Shown in pieces: positions 1 to 10,501 of a DNA stretch of 64,000 nt. Every line of letters starts with the position of its first letter. Position 1 is the first letter of the stretch. The stretch lies in contig CM051456.1 in NCBI GenBank assembly GCA_028274465.1, forward strand, positions 50,769,011 through 50,833,010, given 5' to 3'. Below the pieces are notes generated by a model. It did no database searches. It was not told where the DNA came from and saw only the letters and a list, made by a program, of their open reading frames with translations. The DNA comes from Plantago ovata. Taxonomy: Eukaryota; Streptophyta; Magnoliopsida; Lamiales; Plantaginaceae. The translations under genes were made by a program, and so were the position numbers.

Positions 1-536
1 GCATAGTTTTGCTGATTAAAAGTACCAAGTTTGATGGAGAACAAGGTTGCGTTCTCTAGATTAGGTTGGAGACGAAGCAAGTGTGCTTTGGTTTCTGTTT
101 GAATCGCTCTAGATAGGTGTTGTAAGGAACCTTAATCTTATCTTAGTGGATTCAGTCCTAGAAAGGACAAAGTGGATTAGTTGAGAGATTACGCCACTCT
201 CAGATACCACTATAAAAGTGTTTGTGTGATTTACTTACTGTATTGGTTTTTCAGCAAATCATATCTATCTGTACACAGTCACTCACATCACTTGCTGAAA
301 CCTTCATTTAATGAAAGAAGCACTTATTGTATCGAAGACTTCCGCTCTCTGATTTGAAGTATCAGCAAACCTAGTTACTGCAAAGTAACTTGCGCTTGCT
401 GAGAAAGTTAAGTATCATCGAACTCATTACTGAAAAGTAATAAGCACTTGCTGAGAAAGTTTTAAACGACGAAAGTTTGAAAAGACTATTCACCCCCCCC
501 CCTCTAGTCTTTTCTTGTTGTTTAAAGGGACCAACA
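1..536 (+). mobile_element. Cop-1: 3' part of a Copia-family LTR
   Basis: The sequence matches, almost base for base, the right-hand two thirds of the Cop-5 5' LTR (about 37477-38013). It ends in the same C-run, the CTCTAGTCTTTTCTTGTTG box and the terminal GGGACCAACA. No primer-binding site follows. The next base (537) is already Gyp protease sequence, so this is best read as the right end of the 3' LTR of a Copia element inserted into Gyp-1; the rest lies left of the window. The left-hand TSD is not visible, so the insertion reading is inference. Confidence 0.85.
374..441 (+). other. Two GNRA-type hairpins in the Cop LTR (R/U5 side)
   Basis: Positions 374-389 read GTTACT-GCAA-AGTAAC and 426-441 read ATTACT-GAAA-AGTAAT. 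Each is a perfect 6-bp stem closing a GNRA tetraloop, and each is followed by the spacer motif TTGCTGAGAAAGTT. The first stem base pair differs between the two (G-C versus A-T) with pairing kept. The same pair of hairpins occurs in Cop-5 at 37848-37863 and 37900-37915, and the second one in Cop-3 near 31219. Function unknown. Confidence 0.6.
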
Positions 537-2193
537 CCGACCTTAATACCGAAACTTTGAGGGAGTGGCTCGGGATCCTCTTGCTCCTCTTCACTCTCGT
601 CAGAACCAAGGTCCTTCTCTTCTTCCTTAGCCTGTGGAGGTTCTTCCTTCTTGCAACACTCGCACTTAGCAACCTTCTTGATGGTGATTTCGACAAGCAG
701 ATCACCAGCCAAGGTAATGGACATCGACTTCTCAGTGTTGCTAGGCAGCTTGCCTTGTTCCCTACTTGCTCCTCGGTCGATCAACTCTTGCATCTTTTGT
801 TGGGCAAGCCTAGTGCTCTCTTCCAACCTATCAAGCCTTGCCCTAGTCTTCTCAGAATCTTCTTCATAACGTTTGAGAAAACTTTGGGTGTGATCAACCA
901 TCTTTTGCAAGTTCTCCATCAGTTGAGACGACTTCGACTTTGGTTGCTCTTTTGGAGCGGGGTTTTCGCAGTGATCATTACCATAGTTAATCCTACTACG
1001 GTTTTGGTTAGGGCCATAAGTTTGGCTAGCCGGTGCATATCCTTGATTGTTTCGGAACCCTCTTCTCCAAAATCCACCTCGAGGATTCCTACCATCTTGT
1101 CCGTAGCTAGCTTCTTGAGTAACAAACTCCGTAGCAAAGGCTTCCTCTTCGCCTCCTTGAACCCAGTTGCCATCATCATACGCAAGCTCCAATCTACACA
1201 TATGAGCTCCATGTCCATAGTTCTTGCATATTCGGCAAACTTTGTTCGAAACAGTTGTTCCAGTGGCGCTCTTGAGGACTTGCTTCAATTCGTTGGTAAA
1301 GCACTCAAATTGATCCCCATTCCCCCTATACATAGGAGCTTCTTGAGTCGGTGGAGCTTCAGGTCCACGTCTCTTAACCATCGCTCTTGGTCCTTGAACT
1401 GCGAACCCTTAGCAAGCCTTTCAAAAACTGCCCAGACGGCTTCTGTGGTTTCCTCCCAAAAATTGCCTCGGCATTGGAAATCCACCACTTGTTGGTTCTC
1501 GAAGGTTAGTCCATTGTAGAAGTGTTGGACTAGGTCCGAAAGCTCAAAACCATGGTGAGGGCACTTGTTCGTGAGATCTTGGAACCTCTCAAACGCGGTG
1601 TAGATGGTATCATCATAGTCCTGTTTGAATCCAGTGATTTGCGCCTTTAGCGCGGTTGTCAAGGTGTGAGGGAAGTATTTTTCCATGAAAGCTGAAAAAA
1701 CCTTCTCCCAAGTGTCCAGCGAGCCTGCTGGTAGAGAACTCAACCATGACTTGGCTCTGTCGCCAAGCCCCATAGCAAAAACCTTCATCCGCAACTCATC
1801 CGTTGTTATTTCAGCTCCGGGTCGTGGGAGTTGGTTGACGAAATCATCGATATAGTGCAAGTACCCCATCACATCTTCCCTTGCTAAGCCATAGAACCTC
1901 GGAAGTTGTTAGAATGCGTGGTTCTTGATTTCCAGATCTCAAGTTGCAGACGAAAGAACAATCGTCGGTCCCCTCATACGATCCTTGGAGGGTTGAACCC
2001 ATGCTTTCAGTGGTCTAGCTTCTGCCATTCCGTCGATTTCCTTGAAAAGACTATGTAGAGATTCAGAGAAATCGGTATCCTCTATTTCCTCTAATTCACG
2101 CCTTTGAAGTAGTCGCCTTCTTTGGTGGTAGACTCTGTCGATCTCAGCAATTGAATCAGCAAGCGGTGTTCCTCTAGATCGTGTATGTGGCAT
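537..2193 (-). pseudogene. Gyp-1 gag-protease, broken
   Basis: The start is the ATG at 2193 (MPHTRSRG), shared with Gyp-3. The reading frame shifts at least twice (around 1905 and 1330), leaving open stretches 2193-1939, 1872-1285 and 1381-537. It encodes a retrotransposon gag core (motif KYFPHTLTTALKAQ) followed by a CCHC zinc knuckle, CRICKNYGHGAHMC, the usual RNA-binding element of gag. A charged coiled-coil-like stretch and a CECC motif follow. The aspartic protease is lost because the Cop-1 LTR cuts the frame just upstream of the DTG site. Gag would form the virus-like particle in the cytoplasm; this copy cannot do so intact. Confidence 0.8.
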
Positions 2194-2275
2194 ACACTAT
2201 TTGTAACAAACTAGGAAAGCAGTATCAGAGAGAGATTAAAAAGGAAAACTAAAACTTCTAGAACTAGGAATTGAA
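537..2275 (-). mobile_element. Gyp-1: Ty3-type fragment (leader plus gag-protease)
   Basis: This is a minus-strand fragment of the Gyp family holding the untranslated leader (2194-2275) and most of gag-protease. Its primer site and 5' LTR are missing. At 2273-2275 the leader is joined through a shared GAA to sequence found near 7572 of Gyp-3, i.e. the 3' untranslated part of another copy (Gyp-2). The low-coordinate end is cut by the Cop-1 LTR at 536/537. The microhomology join indicates a deletion that removed the LTR(s) once lying between Gyp-1 and Gyp-2. Confidence 0.8.
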
Positions 2276-2751
2276 CCGCAGTAGAGAAAACACCACTAAG
2301 TGATGTCGAGACTACCAAGCTTAACTAAGTGCATATATAAATGTGACAAGCCAAGCGAGAAAAACCTCAAAGAATTCATAGAGATGAAACGCATGGTCAA
2401 AGGTCATAACTAGTTAATCTACCCAATAAAAAAGTTCAAAAAATTTGGCAATAAACTCCACACAAAACATGCAAAACTATACTAGGTTAAATGTAGTGTA
2501 TGCAACTAAATACTAAGAAAGCGTTAAACGTGCAAATGCAAACAAAGTACAAGATACAATAAGCACAAGATACCATACTCAACATCATAAAGCCAAACAA
2601 TACTAACATCATGGTTCACATCCCATCCCCCCTCATGAAACTCAAGCTAGTCCCTAGCAAAAGAGAATGAGGAAATAAAAAGTGATACTAGATGTTACCG
2701 AATGGTTTGGCCTCGGTCGGCTGAGTATACAAGAATGGACTTGTGAAAAGA
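2276..2751 (-). other. Gyp-2 3' untranslated region, partial
   Basis: Non-coding. It aligns to 7573-8027 of Gyp-3 (for example the block beginning CCGCAGTAGAGAAAACACC). The polypurine tract, hairpins and purine-rich tract seen in Gyp-3 are deleted here together with the 3' LTR. Confidence 0.7.
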
Positions 2752-3477
2752 CTAATTATTAGGATCATAATCCCCGTAATAGTCCCTCCACATGTCAGAC
2801 AGAAGATCATTGGATTGCTGTAGGGCCTCTTGTTGGTGACTGATGAGCTGTTGCTGCTCCCACATAATCTCTCTCTCATTCTGGCGATGCTCCTCAGCTA
2901 TCTCCCAATCGCGGTTGCGTTGGGCAATGTATCCATCAAGATTATGTTGCAACCCTTGGGCGGAAGTGGTCCAGGCTGCAACACTAGCATCAACTCTACC
3001 GAAACGTTCATCGAGGTAGGCCCGAAAATTAGAGAAGTCAATACCTCTAGACCCATGTGGTGCTCGAGGCGGTGCATGTGGCGGTCTACTAACAGAAGGA
3101 ATATCAGGAATAGGAACTCGGCCAGCTCCATCATCAGTATCCATAGCATCCTCATCTTCCTCCTCCTCATCATCATCATCAGAATCACTCTGTCGAAGGG
3201 AAGCCTCAACATCAGCCGCAGCAGCCGTGGGGTTCTTCATACGATACCTATTCAATTGCACATCAATAGTTGATGGGGAAAGAGCCGCGACCTCAGAATC
3301 CCCCTTAACAATGTCCTCAACCCATGATATTTGCAATAAGTCGTGATGAAACTTGGAAAAATGATGGGCTTCTTCTTCTTCTCCCAATGACACTCGTATT
3401 CTTCATACATGATCTTCCCGATGTCTATACGATGCTTGCCCAACAAGCAGTAGAGGAGCTCAGCATAGTTTGGTTGA

Positions 3478-4692
3478 TGATGATGCACGAATTTGTCAGA
3501 CTCGATTAATCAAATAAATTTGTTATTTAGCCAAAGGCAATTCACAACTACAACGAAAACCGTAGTGTAGCAGTAGAATAACCTCGAGTGTCGTCGAATC
3601 TAAAATAGCAGACGATTTAGCAAAGGTTTTTCTTAACTGATAATGGAGATTGGTGATAGTATGGTCCTTCGAAGCATAACGGGTTAATAATCATGCGTAA
3701 ATTCCTCGGTTTTGCATGGAGATCTTTGATCAATGAATTTTCCAGTTGTAATTATCAAACACTACGAAGATATAGATTTAGATAGGTCAAAGACCAATGA
3801 ATTGTCCAGTTGTGCGAAATAATTAATCAACAATACGAAGATAGAGATTTAGATAGATCAAAGAAATAAAGCAATAACTCAAAGTATAATGCGCGATATA
3901 GCCATTATCATAATTATCAACTCTTCGCTAAGAATTCACATACTATCACCAATGAGAAGTTTAGCTACTCATAGTTGTCATGCAATCAACAGAAATCATA
4001 GAAGAAAACATGTTGAAAGATATATAAAAATAAGTAGAAAAACTGTAAGATACAATGTTACCGAAGGTTGTCAGTCTCCGAAGAATCGCGATCTTACAAC
4101 CTCCAAACTGCTATGAAAAACTATCTCCTAAGCTATGAACCCCCAGAACAGGCTCTGGGAAGTTCCTACCTAAAACTACAGAGAAAGGTGAGAGAAAAGG
4201 TCTAAAAAAGTATGAAAAACGGAGAAAAACTAAGCAACTATATATAGGCTACGAATTGTGTGGGGCGAAGGGCCCCACACACCGGGCGACTCGCCTGGTG
4301 TGGGGCGATTTGTCCCACATCCCGGGCGATTCGCCCGGGAGTAAACCTCGGCCAGAAATGCGTTTTCGACGCGTTTTTGGATTTCTTCCCCTTTTCGGAC
4401 TCGGTTTCTGACTTCTAGTGGCCTTCTAACCTCCAGATTCGACCCTAGACTTCAAATCCTATCCGGAAACCTTCAGATACTCGAATTAGGCTTCTGGAAC
4501 ACCAATTCCTTGTCTACTTCAATATATTTGCCCGGAAATCCTTGTTTTTCAACCAAAACCTGTAAAATAAAGACTAAAGGGAAACGTGACACTATTCTAA
4601 TAAAATGCACTAAAATATAGCTAAATTAACATAGAGGATAGCTAAAATAGGTGAAAAAGACTCAAATGAAAGTGTAAAATACACATTCATCA
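3478..4692 (-). mobile_element. Solo LTR of the Gyp family inside Gyp-2 ORF2
   Basis: This 1215-bp LTR starts TGATGATGC and ends TTCATCA on the plus strand. It is flanked by GTTGA at 3473-3477 and 4693-4697. Removing it and one GTTGA restores the ORF2 reading found at 8740-8750 of Gyp-3, so this is a clean solo LTR formed by LTR-LTR recombination. It carries a GC-palindrome cluster at 4258-4340 next to a TATA-like CTATATATAG near 4237-4246, and two tandem copies of a 64-bp unit at 3731-3862. Confidence 0.95.
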
Positions 4693-5279
4693 GTTGAATC
4701 CATGTGTCATTCTTCCTAGGAATCAGATTGAAAATACAAAACTTCATCACCACCTTAGACTCAAGACTAAGGTCACTCTGATGGATCCGTCCTAGTTGTG
4801 CCCCGGATTCTGGAAACACATATGGCTTGTTGCAAATCTCATCTGTGATATCACTTCCAATCCCCCTAGTAGCCCTCGAATACACATAAGAATGGTCACT
4901 CCCGTTGAACTCCCGTTCCCCCATATGAATAAAATTAGAAATTGAGGCAGGAGTCCATGGCACGATTACGCCTCTAACAAGAACATCCTCCTTCTCTTCA
5001 AGATCCATATAGTCAACATAAAACTCATGGAGAAGGCTCCTATCATACCCCTTGAAACGGTTGGAAGTAAACCAACCCCAATTCCTCTTCTTAGCTAAAC
5101 GAGAGAGCACCTTGTAACCCGGTCGGTTAGCATGGCCTTCTGGATTCTCAATCCTCCGATCAGGAATGGTCGATCGTCCACCTTGAGCAAGCTCTGCTTG
5201 GAGCCTGAAACGGACGTCAATAGCAGAAAGCGACAGCTCAAACAACTAATGAGAAGGTTGGGAGCTTGAAGCTGCCCCC

Positions 5280-6468
5280 TGATGAACGGTTTAGAAATTG
5301 TGAGATTCTAGTTAATCAAATTAATTTGTATTTAGCCAAAGGCAATTCACAACTACAACGAAAACCGTAGTGTAGCAGTAGAATAACCTTGAGTGTCGAT
5401 CTCTAAGGACTATAACTAGCTTTATCTAATCTAACTTAAGAATATAAAATCAACAGACGACTTAGCAAAGGTTTTTCTTAGCAGATAATGGAGATTGGTG
5501 ATAATATGGTCCTTCAAAGCATAACAGGTTAATAATCATGCCTAAATTCCTCGGTCTTGCATGGAGATCTTTGATCAATGAATTGTCCAATTGTGTTCCG
5601 TAATTATTCAACACTACGAAGATAGAGGTTTTAGATAGATCAAAGAAATAAAGCAATAACTCAGAGTATAATGCGCGCTATAGCCATTAGCATAATTATT
5701 AACCCTTCGCTAAGAATTCACATACTATCACCAACGAGAAGTTTAGCTTCTCATAGATGTCATGCAATCAACAGAAATCATACCACGAGTGAATGAAAAC
5801 ATGATGAAAGATATATAAATATAAACAGAAAAACTGTAAGATACAATGTTACCGAAGGTTGTCAATCTCCGAGGAATCGCGATCTTACAAGCTCCAAAAC
5901 GCTAAGAAAAAGTATCTCCTAAGCTAAGAACCCCCAGAACAGGCTCTAGAGAATTCCTACCTAAAACTATTGAGAAAGGTGAGAGAAAAGGTATGGAAAA
6001 GTATGAAAAACGGAGAAAACTGAGCAACTATATATAGGCATTCAAATTGTGTGGGGCGAAGGGCCCCACACACCGGGCGATTCGCCCCACGTCTCGGGTG
6101 ACTCGCCCGGGAGTGTTTTTCGGCCAGATACGCGTTTTCGACGCGTTTTTGGATTTCTTCCCCTTTTTGGACTCGGTTTCTGCCTTCTAGTGACCTTTTA
6201 GCCTTCAGACTCGACCCCTAGACTTCAAATCCTATCCGGAATCTTTCAGATACTCCAATTAGGCTTCTGGAATACCAATTCCTTGTCTACTTCAATATAA
6301 TTGCCCGAAAAACCTCGTTTTTCAACCAAAACCTGTAAAAAATACAAACTAAAGGGAAACGTGACACTATTCTAATAAAATGCACTAAAATATAGCTAAA
6401 TTAACATAGAGGGTAGCTAAAATAGGTGAAAAAAGACTCGAATGAAAGTGTAAAATACACATTCATCA
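5280..6468 (-). repeat. Gyp-3 3' LTR
   Basis: The 1189-bp LTR has termini TGATGAACG and TTCATCA, forming a longer terminal inverted repeat than the minimal TG/CA. It contains the GC-palindrome cluster (6050-6115) and TATA-like box (about 6030) of the family, and it directly adjoins the polypurine tract. Confidence 0.93.
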
Positions 6469-6488
6469 AACTCCCCAAACCGAACCTT
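6469..6488 (-). promoter_or_regulatory. Gyp-3 polypurine tract
   Basis: In element sense this reads AAGGTTCGGTTTGGGGAGTT immediately before the 3' LTR, the expected primer for plus-strand DNA synthesis. The core GGTTTGGGGAG recurs twice upstream in the 3' untranslated region. Confidence 0.85.
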
Positions 6489-7084
6489 TGCTTGTCCTCA
6501 AGCAACTAAGCTAGACTCTAATGCAAAAAACAATGCAACACAAAAAATGGAGTCTCATGCCAAATGAAATGAACTAATCTATTGAATCTATCAAAAAACA
6601 TATGAACAAAAACCATACAAATCATAACATGAATATAGGTTGAATAATGCCTCGATTGACCCATACACATTCACATAAGCACTTATGTCAAGACAAGATA
6701 GTCTCTCGTAACATTCTCTACCTGGACCTAGTCAGTGACTACGTAATGAAACATGTTAAAATACGAATGGTTGTCCCGTGCCTATGAAATTGAGGACTTA
6801 CTGCTGTTCACCAAGTTAAGACTTTTCCTCAAAGAGGTCGAACCAATACTGGCTCTCATCAAGCGAAGGAGGGTTCCCTAAAAAAGATAACACTCCCCTA
6901 TTCTACCCATCTCTCAAGCAAAGCCTTAAGCTATTCACCACTTCCTGAATGGCAGGGCGAGGGTGGTCTAGAACAGATGACACTCAAACAAAAAGACAAA
7001 AATTACAACACGATTACGAACATTACAAGAATTGGAAAATGAGACACAACACTTTGCTAAACTGCTTTTTGGTTTTTTTGGACC

Positions 7085-7230
7085 CTTCCTTGCTTTTTTG
7101 GGGTCTTTTCTTCTTTTTTTTTTCTTTTTTTTTCTTTTTCAGTTTTTTTTCTTTTTTTCTGGAATTTTTCTTTTTATCTCGAATTTGTCTGGAATTTTTC
7201 TTTTTATTTTTTTTCGATTTTTTTTAGCCA
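7085..7230 (-). repeat. Strand-asymmetric purine-rich tract (pyrimidine-rich on plus strand)
   Basis: About 145 bp of almost pure T/C on the plus strand (A/G in element sense) with a few GGAAT interruptions. The same tract occurs in Gyp-6 (about 52490-52590) and, in the opposite window orientation, in Gyp-5 (59636-59766). Poly-Phe open frames across it are composition artefacts. Confidence 0.8.
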
Positions 7231-7278
7231 GCAGTAGCACAACGAAAAAGAAACAATAACACACAAACGACCTCCCCA

Positions 7279-7415
7279 AACCTATTCGAAAGAACAGGTT
7301 GGACTACAAAATTTACGAAAAAGGAAAAATAAACTCAAAACACAGGATTGAAAAATGAAAAACAAGTCTAATGATAGCGTAACCCCCTCCCCAAACCTAT
7401 TCGAAAGAATAGGTT
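7279..7415 (-). other. Pair of 9-bp-stem hairpins flanked by PPT-like blocks
   Basis: Two inverted repeats with arms AACCTATTC and GAATAGGTT around a 4-nt loop lie at 7279-7300 (one stem mismatch) and 7394-7415 (perfect). In element sense each is followed by GGTTTGGGGAGG, a near copy of the real polypurine tract. The pair is conserved in Gyp-6 (52645-52666, 52756-52777) and Gyp-5 (59467-59488, 59580-59601). Confidence 0.75.
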
Positions 7416-8027
7416 GTAAACAAAGGATCACACAATCTCACACTACCTCCTTCCTAGGCATTTAGCAATCTCAAAGCATGGTGAAGACTTGTTGCCTCTT
7501 AGGTACATAATTACTCGGGAAAACAACCATAAGACCCTAACATGCATCATCCTATTATAAAGGCCTTCATGAACCGCAGTAGAGAAAACACCACTAAGTG
7601 ATGTCGAGACTACCAAGCTTAACTAAGTGCAATACATAAATGTGACAAGTCAAGCGAGAAAAACCTCAAACAAATTCATAGAGATGAAGCATACGATTAA
7701 TGTCATAGTTAGTTGATCTACCCAATAAAAAAGTTCAAAAAATTTGTCAATAAACTCCATATAAAACATGCAAGACTATCCTAGGATGAATGTAGTGTAT
7801 GCAACCTAAAAACTAAGAAAGCAGTAAACGTGCAAATGCAAATGCAAACAAAAAACAAGATACCAATCAACATGAATCCAAACAATACTTAACATCACGG
7901 TTCACATCCTATCCCCCTTATGAAACTTAAGCTAGTCCCTAGCAAAAGAGAATGAGTAATAAGAAGTGATACTAGATGTTACCGAACGGTTTGACCTCGG
8001 TTGGCTGAGAGTGGTCATGTGAAAAGA

Positions 8028-9368
8028 CTAGTTATCGGGATTGTAATCCCCATAATAGTCCCTCCACATGTTAGACAGGAGATCATTGGACTGTTGTAGA
8101 GCCTCCTGTTGCTGGCGGATGAGCTGTTGTTGCTCCCACCTTGTTTGCCTATCCTCACGGCGATGCTCCTCAAATATCTCCCAATCGCGGTTGCGCTGGG
8201 CAATGTGCCCGTCGAGGTCTTGTCGCATTCCTTGGACAGAAGTGGTCAAGGCTGCAACACTAGCATCAACTCTACCGAAACGGTCATCGAGGTAGGCCTG
8301 TAAATCAGAGAAGTCAATACCTCTAGACCCATGTGGTGCTCGAGGTGGTGCATGTGGTGCTCTATGGACAAATGGAATATCCGGGATAGGGGCTCGGCCA
8401 TCATCAGCTTCCATAGCATCCTCATAATCATTTTCATTATTTGAATCGGTCGGTTGGAAGGGTTCTTCCACATCAGCAGCGGCAGCCGTGGAGTTCTTCA
8501 TCTGATACCTAGCAAGCTACACATCAATAGTCGAAGGTGAAAGGGCAACGACCTCGCAATCCCCCTCATCAATGTCCTCGACCCCGTAATATTTGCAGTA
8601 GGCAGTGATGAAGCTCGGAAAGATGAAGGGCTTCTTCTTCTTTTCCCAGTGGCGCTCATACTCCTCATACATGATGTGACCGATGTCGATTCGATGCTTG
8701 CCTATCAAGCAGTAGAGGAGCTCGGCGTAATTTGGCTGTATCCAAGTGTCATTCTTTCTAGGGATCAAGTTGAAGATGCAGAATTTCATCATCACCTTAG
8801 CCTCGATGCTAAGGTCGCTCTGACGGATCCGTGCAGGTTGTACTCCGGTTTCTGGATACCTGTACTCCCTGTTGCAGATCACATCCGTAATGTCACTTCC
8901 TATCCCCCTAGAGGCCCTTGAATACTCGTAGGCATGGTTTCTCCCTGTGAACTCCCGTTGCCCAAAATGGATGAATGAAGAAATTGAGTCTGGCGTCCAT
9001 GGTACAATTACGCCTCGAACTAGTACCCCCTCCTTCTCCTCAAGATCAGTGAATCCAGCGTAGAACTCTTGGAGGAGGCTCATGTCGTACCCCTTGAATC
9101 TGTTTGAAGTATGCCAAACCCAATTCCTTTTCGTCGCCAATCGGGAGAGCGTCCTGTACCTTGCCATTTGAGCTACCTCATCTGGAATATCTATCCGCCT
9201 TTCTGGTATGATCGATCTCCCACCTTGGGCTAGCTCCACTTCGAGCCTTTGCCGGACATCTATTGCAGCTAGAGACAACTCGTACATGTCGTGAGAAGGT
9301 TGGGAGCTTGATGCTACCCCCTTTCCCTTCTTGATCGAGCCAGCTTTATTTGATCCTCTTGGAACCAT
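8028..9368 (-). pseudogene. Gyp-3 ORF2, one in-frame stop
   Basis: About 447 codons from the ATG at 9368 (MVPRGSNK), six bases after a predicted splice acceptor at 9374, to the stop at 8028, with one premature TAG at about 8514-8516 (Gln in Gyp-2). Residues ~95-130 hold FKGYDMSLLQEFYAGF and VRGVIVPWTP, resembling the PF20167-type putative plant transposon protein domain. The C-terminal third is acidic, then Pro/His-rich (APHAPPRAPHGSRG), then a Gln-rich coiled-coil-like tail (RWEQQQLIRQQQEALQQSND). No signal peptide or membrane segment is visible, so it is not envelope-like. It lies downstream of gag-protease, separated by 1.1 kb with gene-like leader features. Function unknown. Confidence 0.75.
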
Positions 9369-9373
9369 GATTC

Positions 9374-9915
9374 CTACAAACAACAATTAGTATCTTGTAT
9401 GACACAAAACAGACTTATGCATATGCAAATGTACGAGCGAACAAACGAGCGATATCTACAACAATCGAACTCCTCAAAAACCCAATTTCTAGTCTAGCTA
9501 CCTCATCATGCAACATATCAATGTAACTACTACATGCACATATCACATTATGCTCTTGCTAGGCAACAAATGCCTTGAATTATAAGGCTCAATTCATACC
9601 ATAGTAACAAAAAATCTAACATCATAAATCCTCAACTTCATCAATCATGCATTCTACCATTACACGCATCATTATCATATCAACAAACACAAGTTTAAAC
9701 ATTGAATGAAAGTAAAAGATACATTGCATAACAAGATATAGTCTTCTAATAGCAAAATTCTCAAACCAACAAACCAAGCCTAATTGAACATGTAATTGAT
9801 AGTGAATAACGTTTCTAATCACACAAAACAGCAACCCATACATCATATAAGCTTAATTGAAGAATAAATCAAAAAAAAACCCAAATTTGAAAAATTAGGG
9901 TTCATGTGAGATTAC
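9374..9915 (-). other. Predicted leader intron upstream of Gyp-3 ORF2
   Basis: On the minus strand the donor is GAG|GTAATC at 9915 and the acceptor TTTGTAG|G at 9374 (542 nt), T-rich and without an ORF. Equivalent borders occur in Gyp-2 (14627/14076), Gyp-4 (39746/39206) and Gyp-5 (57457/57994), with lengths 552, 541 and 538 nt. The ORF2 ATG follows within about six bases. Confidence 0.6.
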
Positions 9916-10501
9916 CTCAAATCCGAAGATTGAATGAACTCGGAAGAAATTTTTTCGGATGAAAAGAAAGAGCACGTAACGGGCTACGATTGAAGCTAAA
10001 GAACACACAATTTGATGGAATAATGAAGAAGTTATGAAGGATTGAAGATATTTTGAAAATTTGGGAATTTTTGGAGTTAGAAGGGTGAAGAGATGAAGAA
10101 ATGAGAAAAATGGGGGGAGACCCCCGTTTTTCTCCCATCAGATCACGCGGGGCGAGTCGCCCCGTGCGGGGCGAATCGCCCCGCGCGTCCAGAGAGCGCG
10201 GATCTCTCTAGACACGTGGGGCAATTCGCCCCCCACCTCCTGAAGTGGGGAGACGAAACTTTCGAAAGAAAACGCGGTTTTTTAATCCCCGAAAACCATT
10301 TTTCTCATAAAACCACTCGAAAAAGCCCACTCCAACATAACATAAGCACATACGACACAGAGACGAACAAATTCACATATGAAAAGCAAATTGTTCAAGT
10401 ATGAATGCATGCAATAAAGCGGTAAAAAAGCGATAAAAACCCCGGGTTGCCTGCCGGATAGCGCCATTGTTTAAAGTCTTTGACTCGACTCCTGGTTGCG
10501 C
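9916..10501 (-). promoter_or_regulatory. Gyp-3 inter-ORF region: GC-palindrome cluster and pyrimidine-rich leader
   Basis: In element sense, 10235-10145 contains GGGGCGANTCGCCCC-type palindromes flanking an inverted repeat with imperfect arms TCCAGAGAGC/GCTCTCTGGA. It is followed by a C/T-rich leader (repeated CTTC) down to the splice donor at 9915. No TATA box is evident. The arrangement looks like a promoter and 5' leader for ORF2; that role is inference. Confidence 0.5.

Larger units (their letters stand above)
6489..8027 (-). other. Gyp-3 3' untranslated region (no ORF)
   Basis: About 1.5 kb without a credible gene. It contains a strand-biased tract (7085-7230), two hairpins (7279-7300, 7394-7415) each next to a CCTCCCC (sense GGGGAGG) block, and blocks conserved with Gyp-5 (58850-60362) and Gyp-6 (52214-53366). 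Confidence 0.75.

Noticed and set aside
515-1519. Long plus-strand open frame opposite Gyp-1 gag
   Set aside because: It is the complement of gag-protease, begins inside the Copia LTR, and similar antisense frames appear opposite every Gyp gag because of codon composition.
6949-7259. Open frames rich in Phe
   Set aside because: They are produced by the T/C tract of the Gyp 3' untranslated region and start at arbitrary Met codons.
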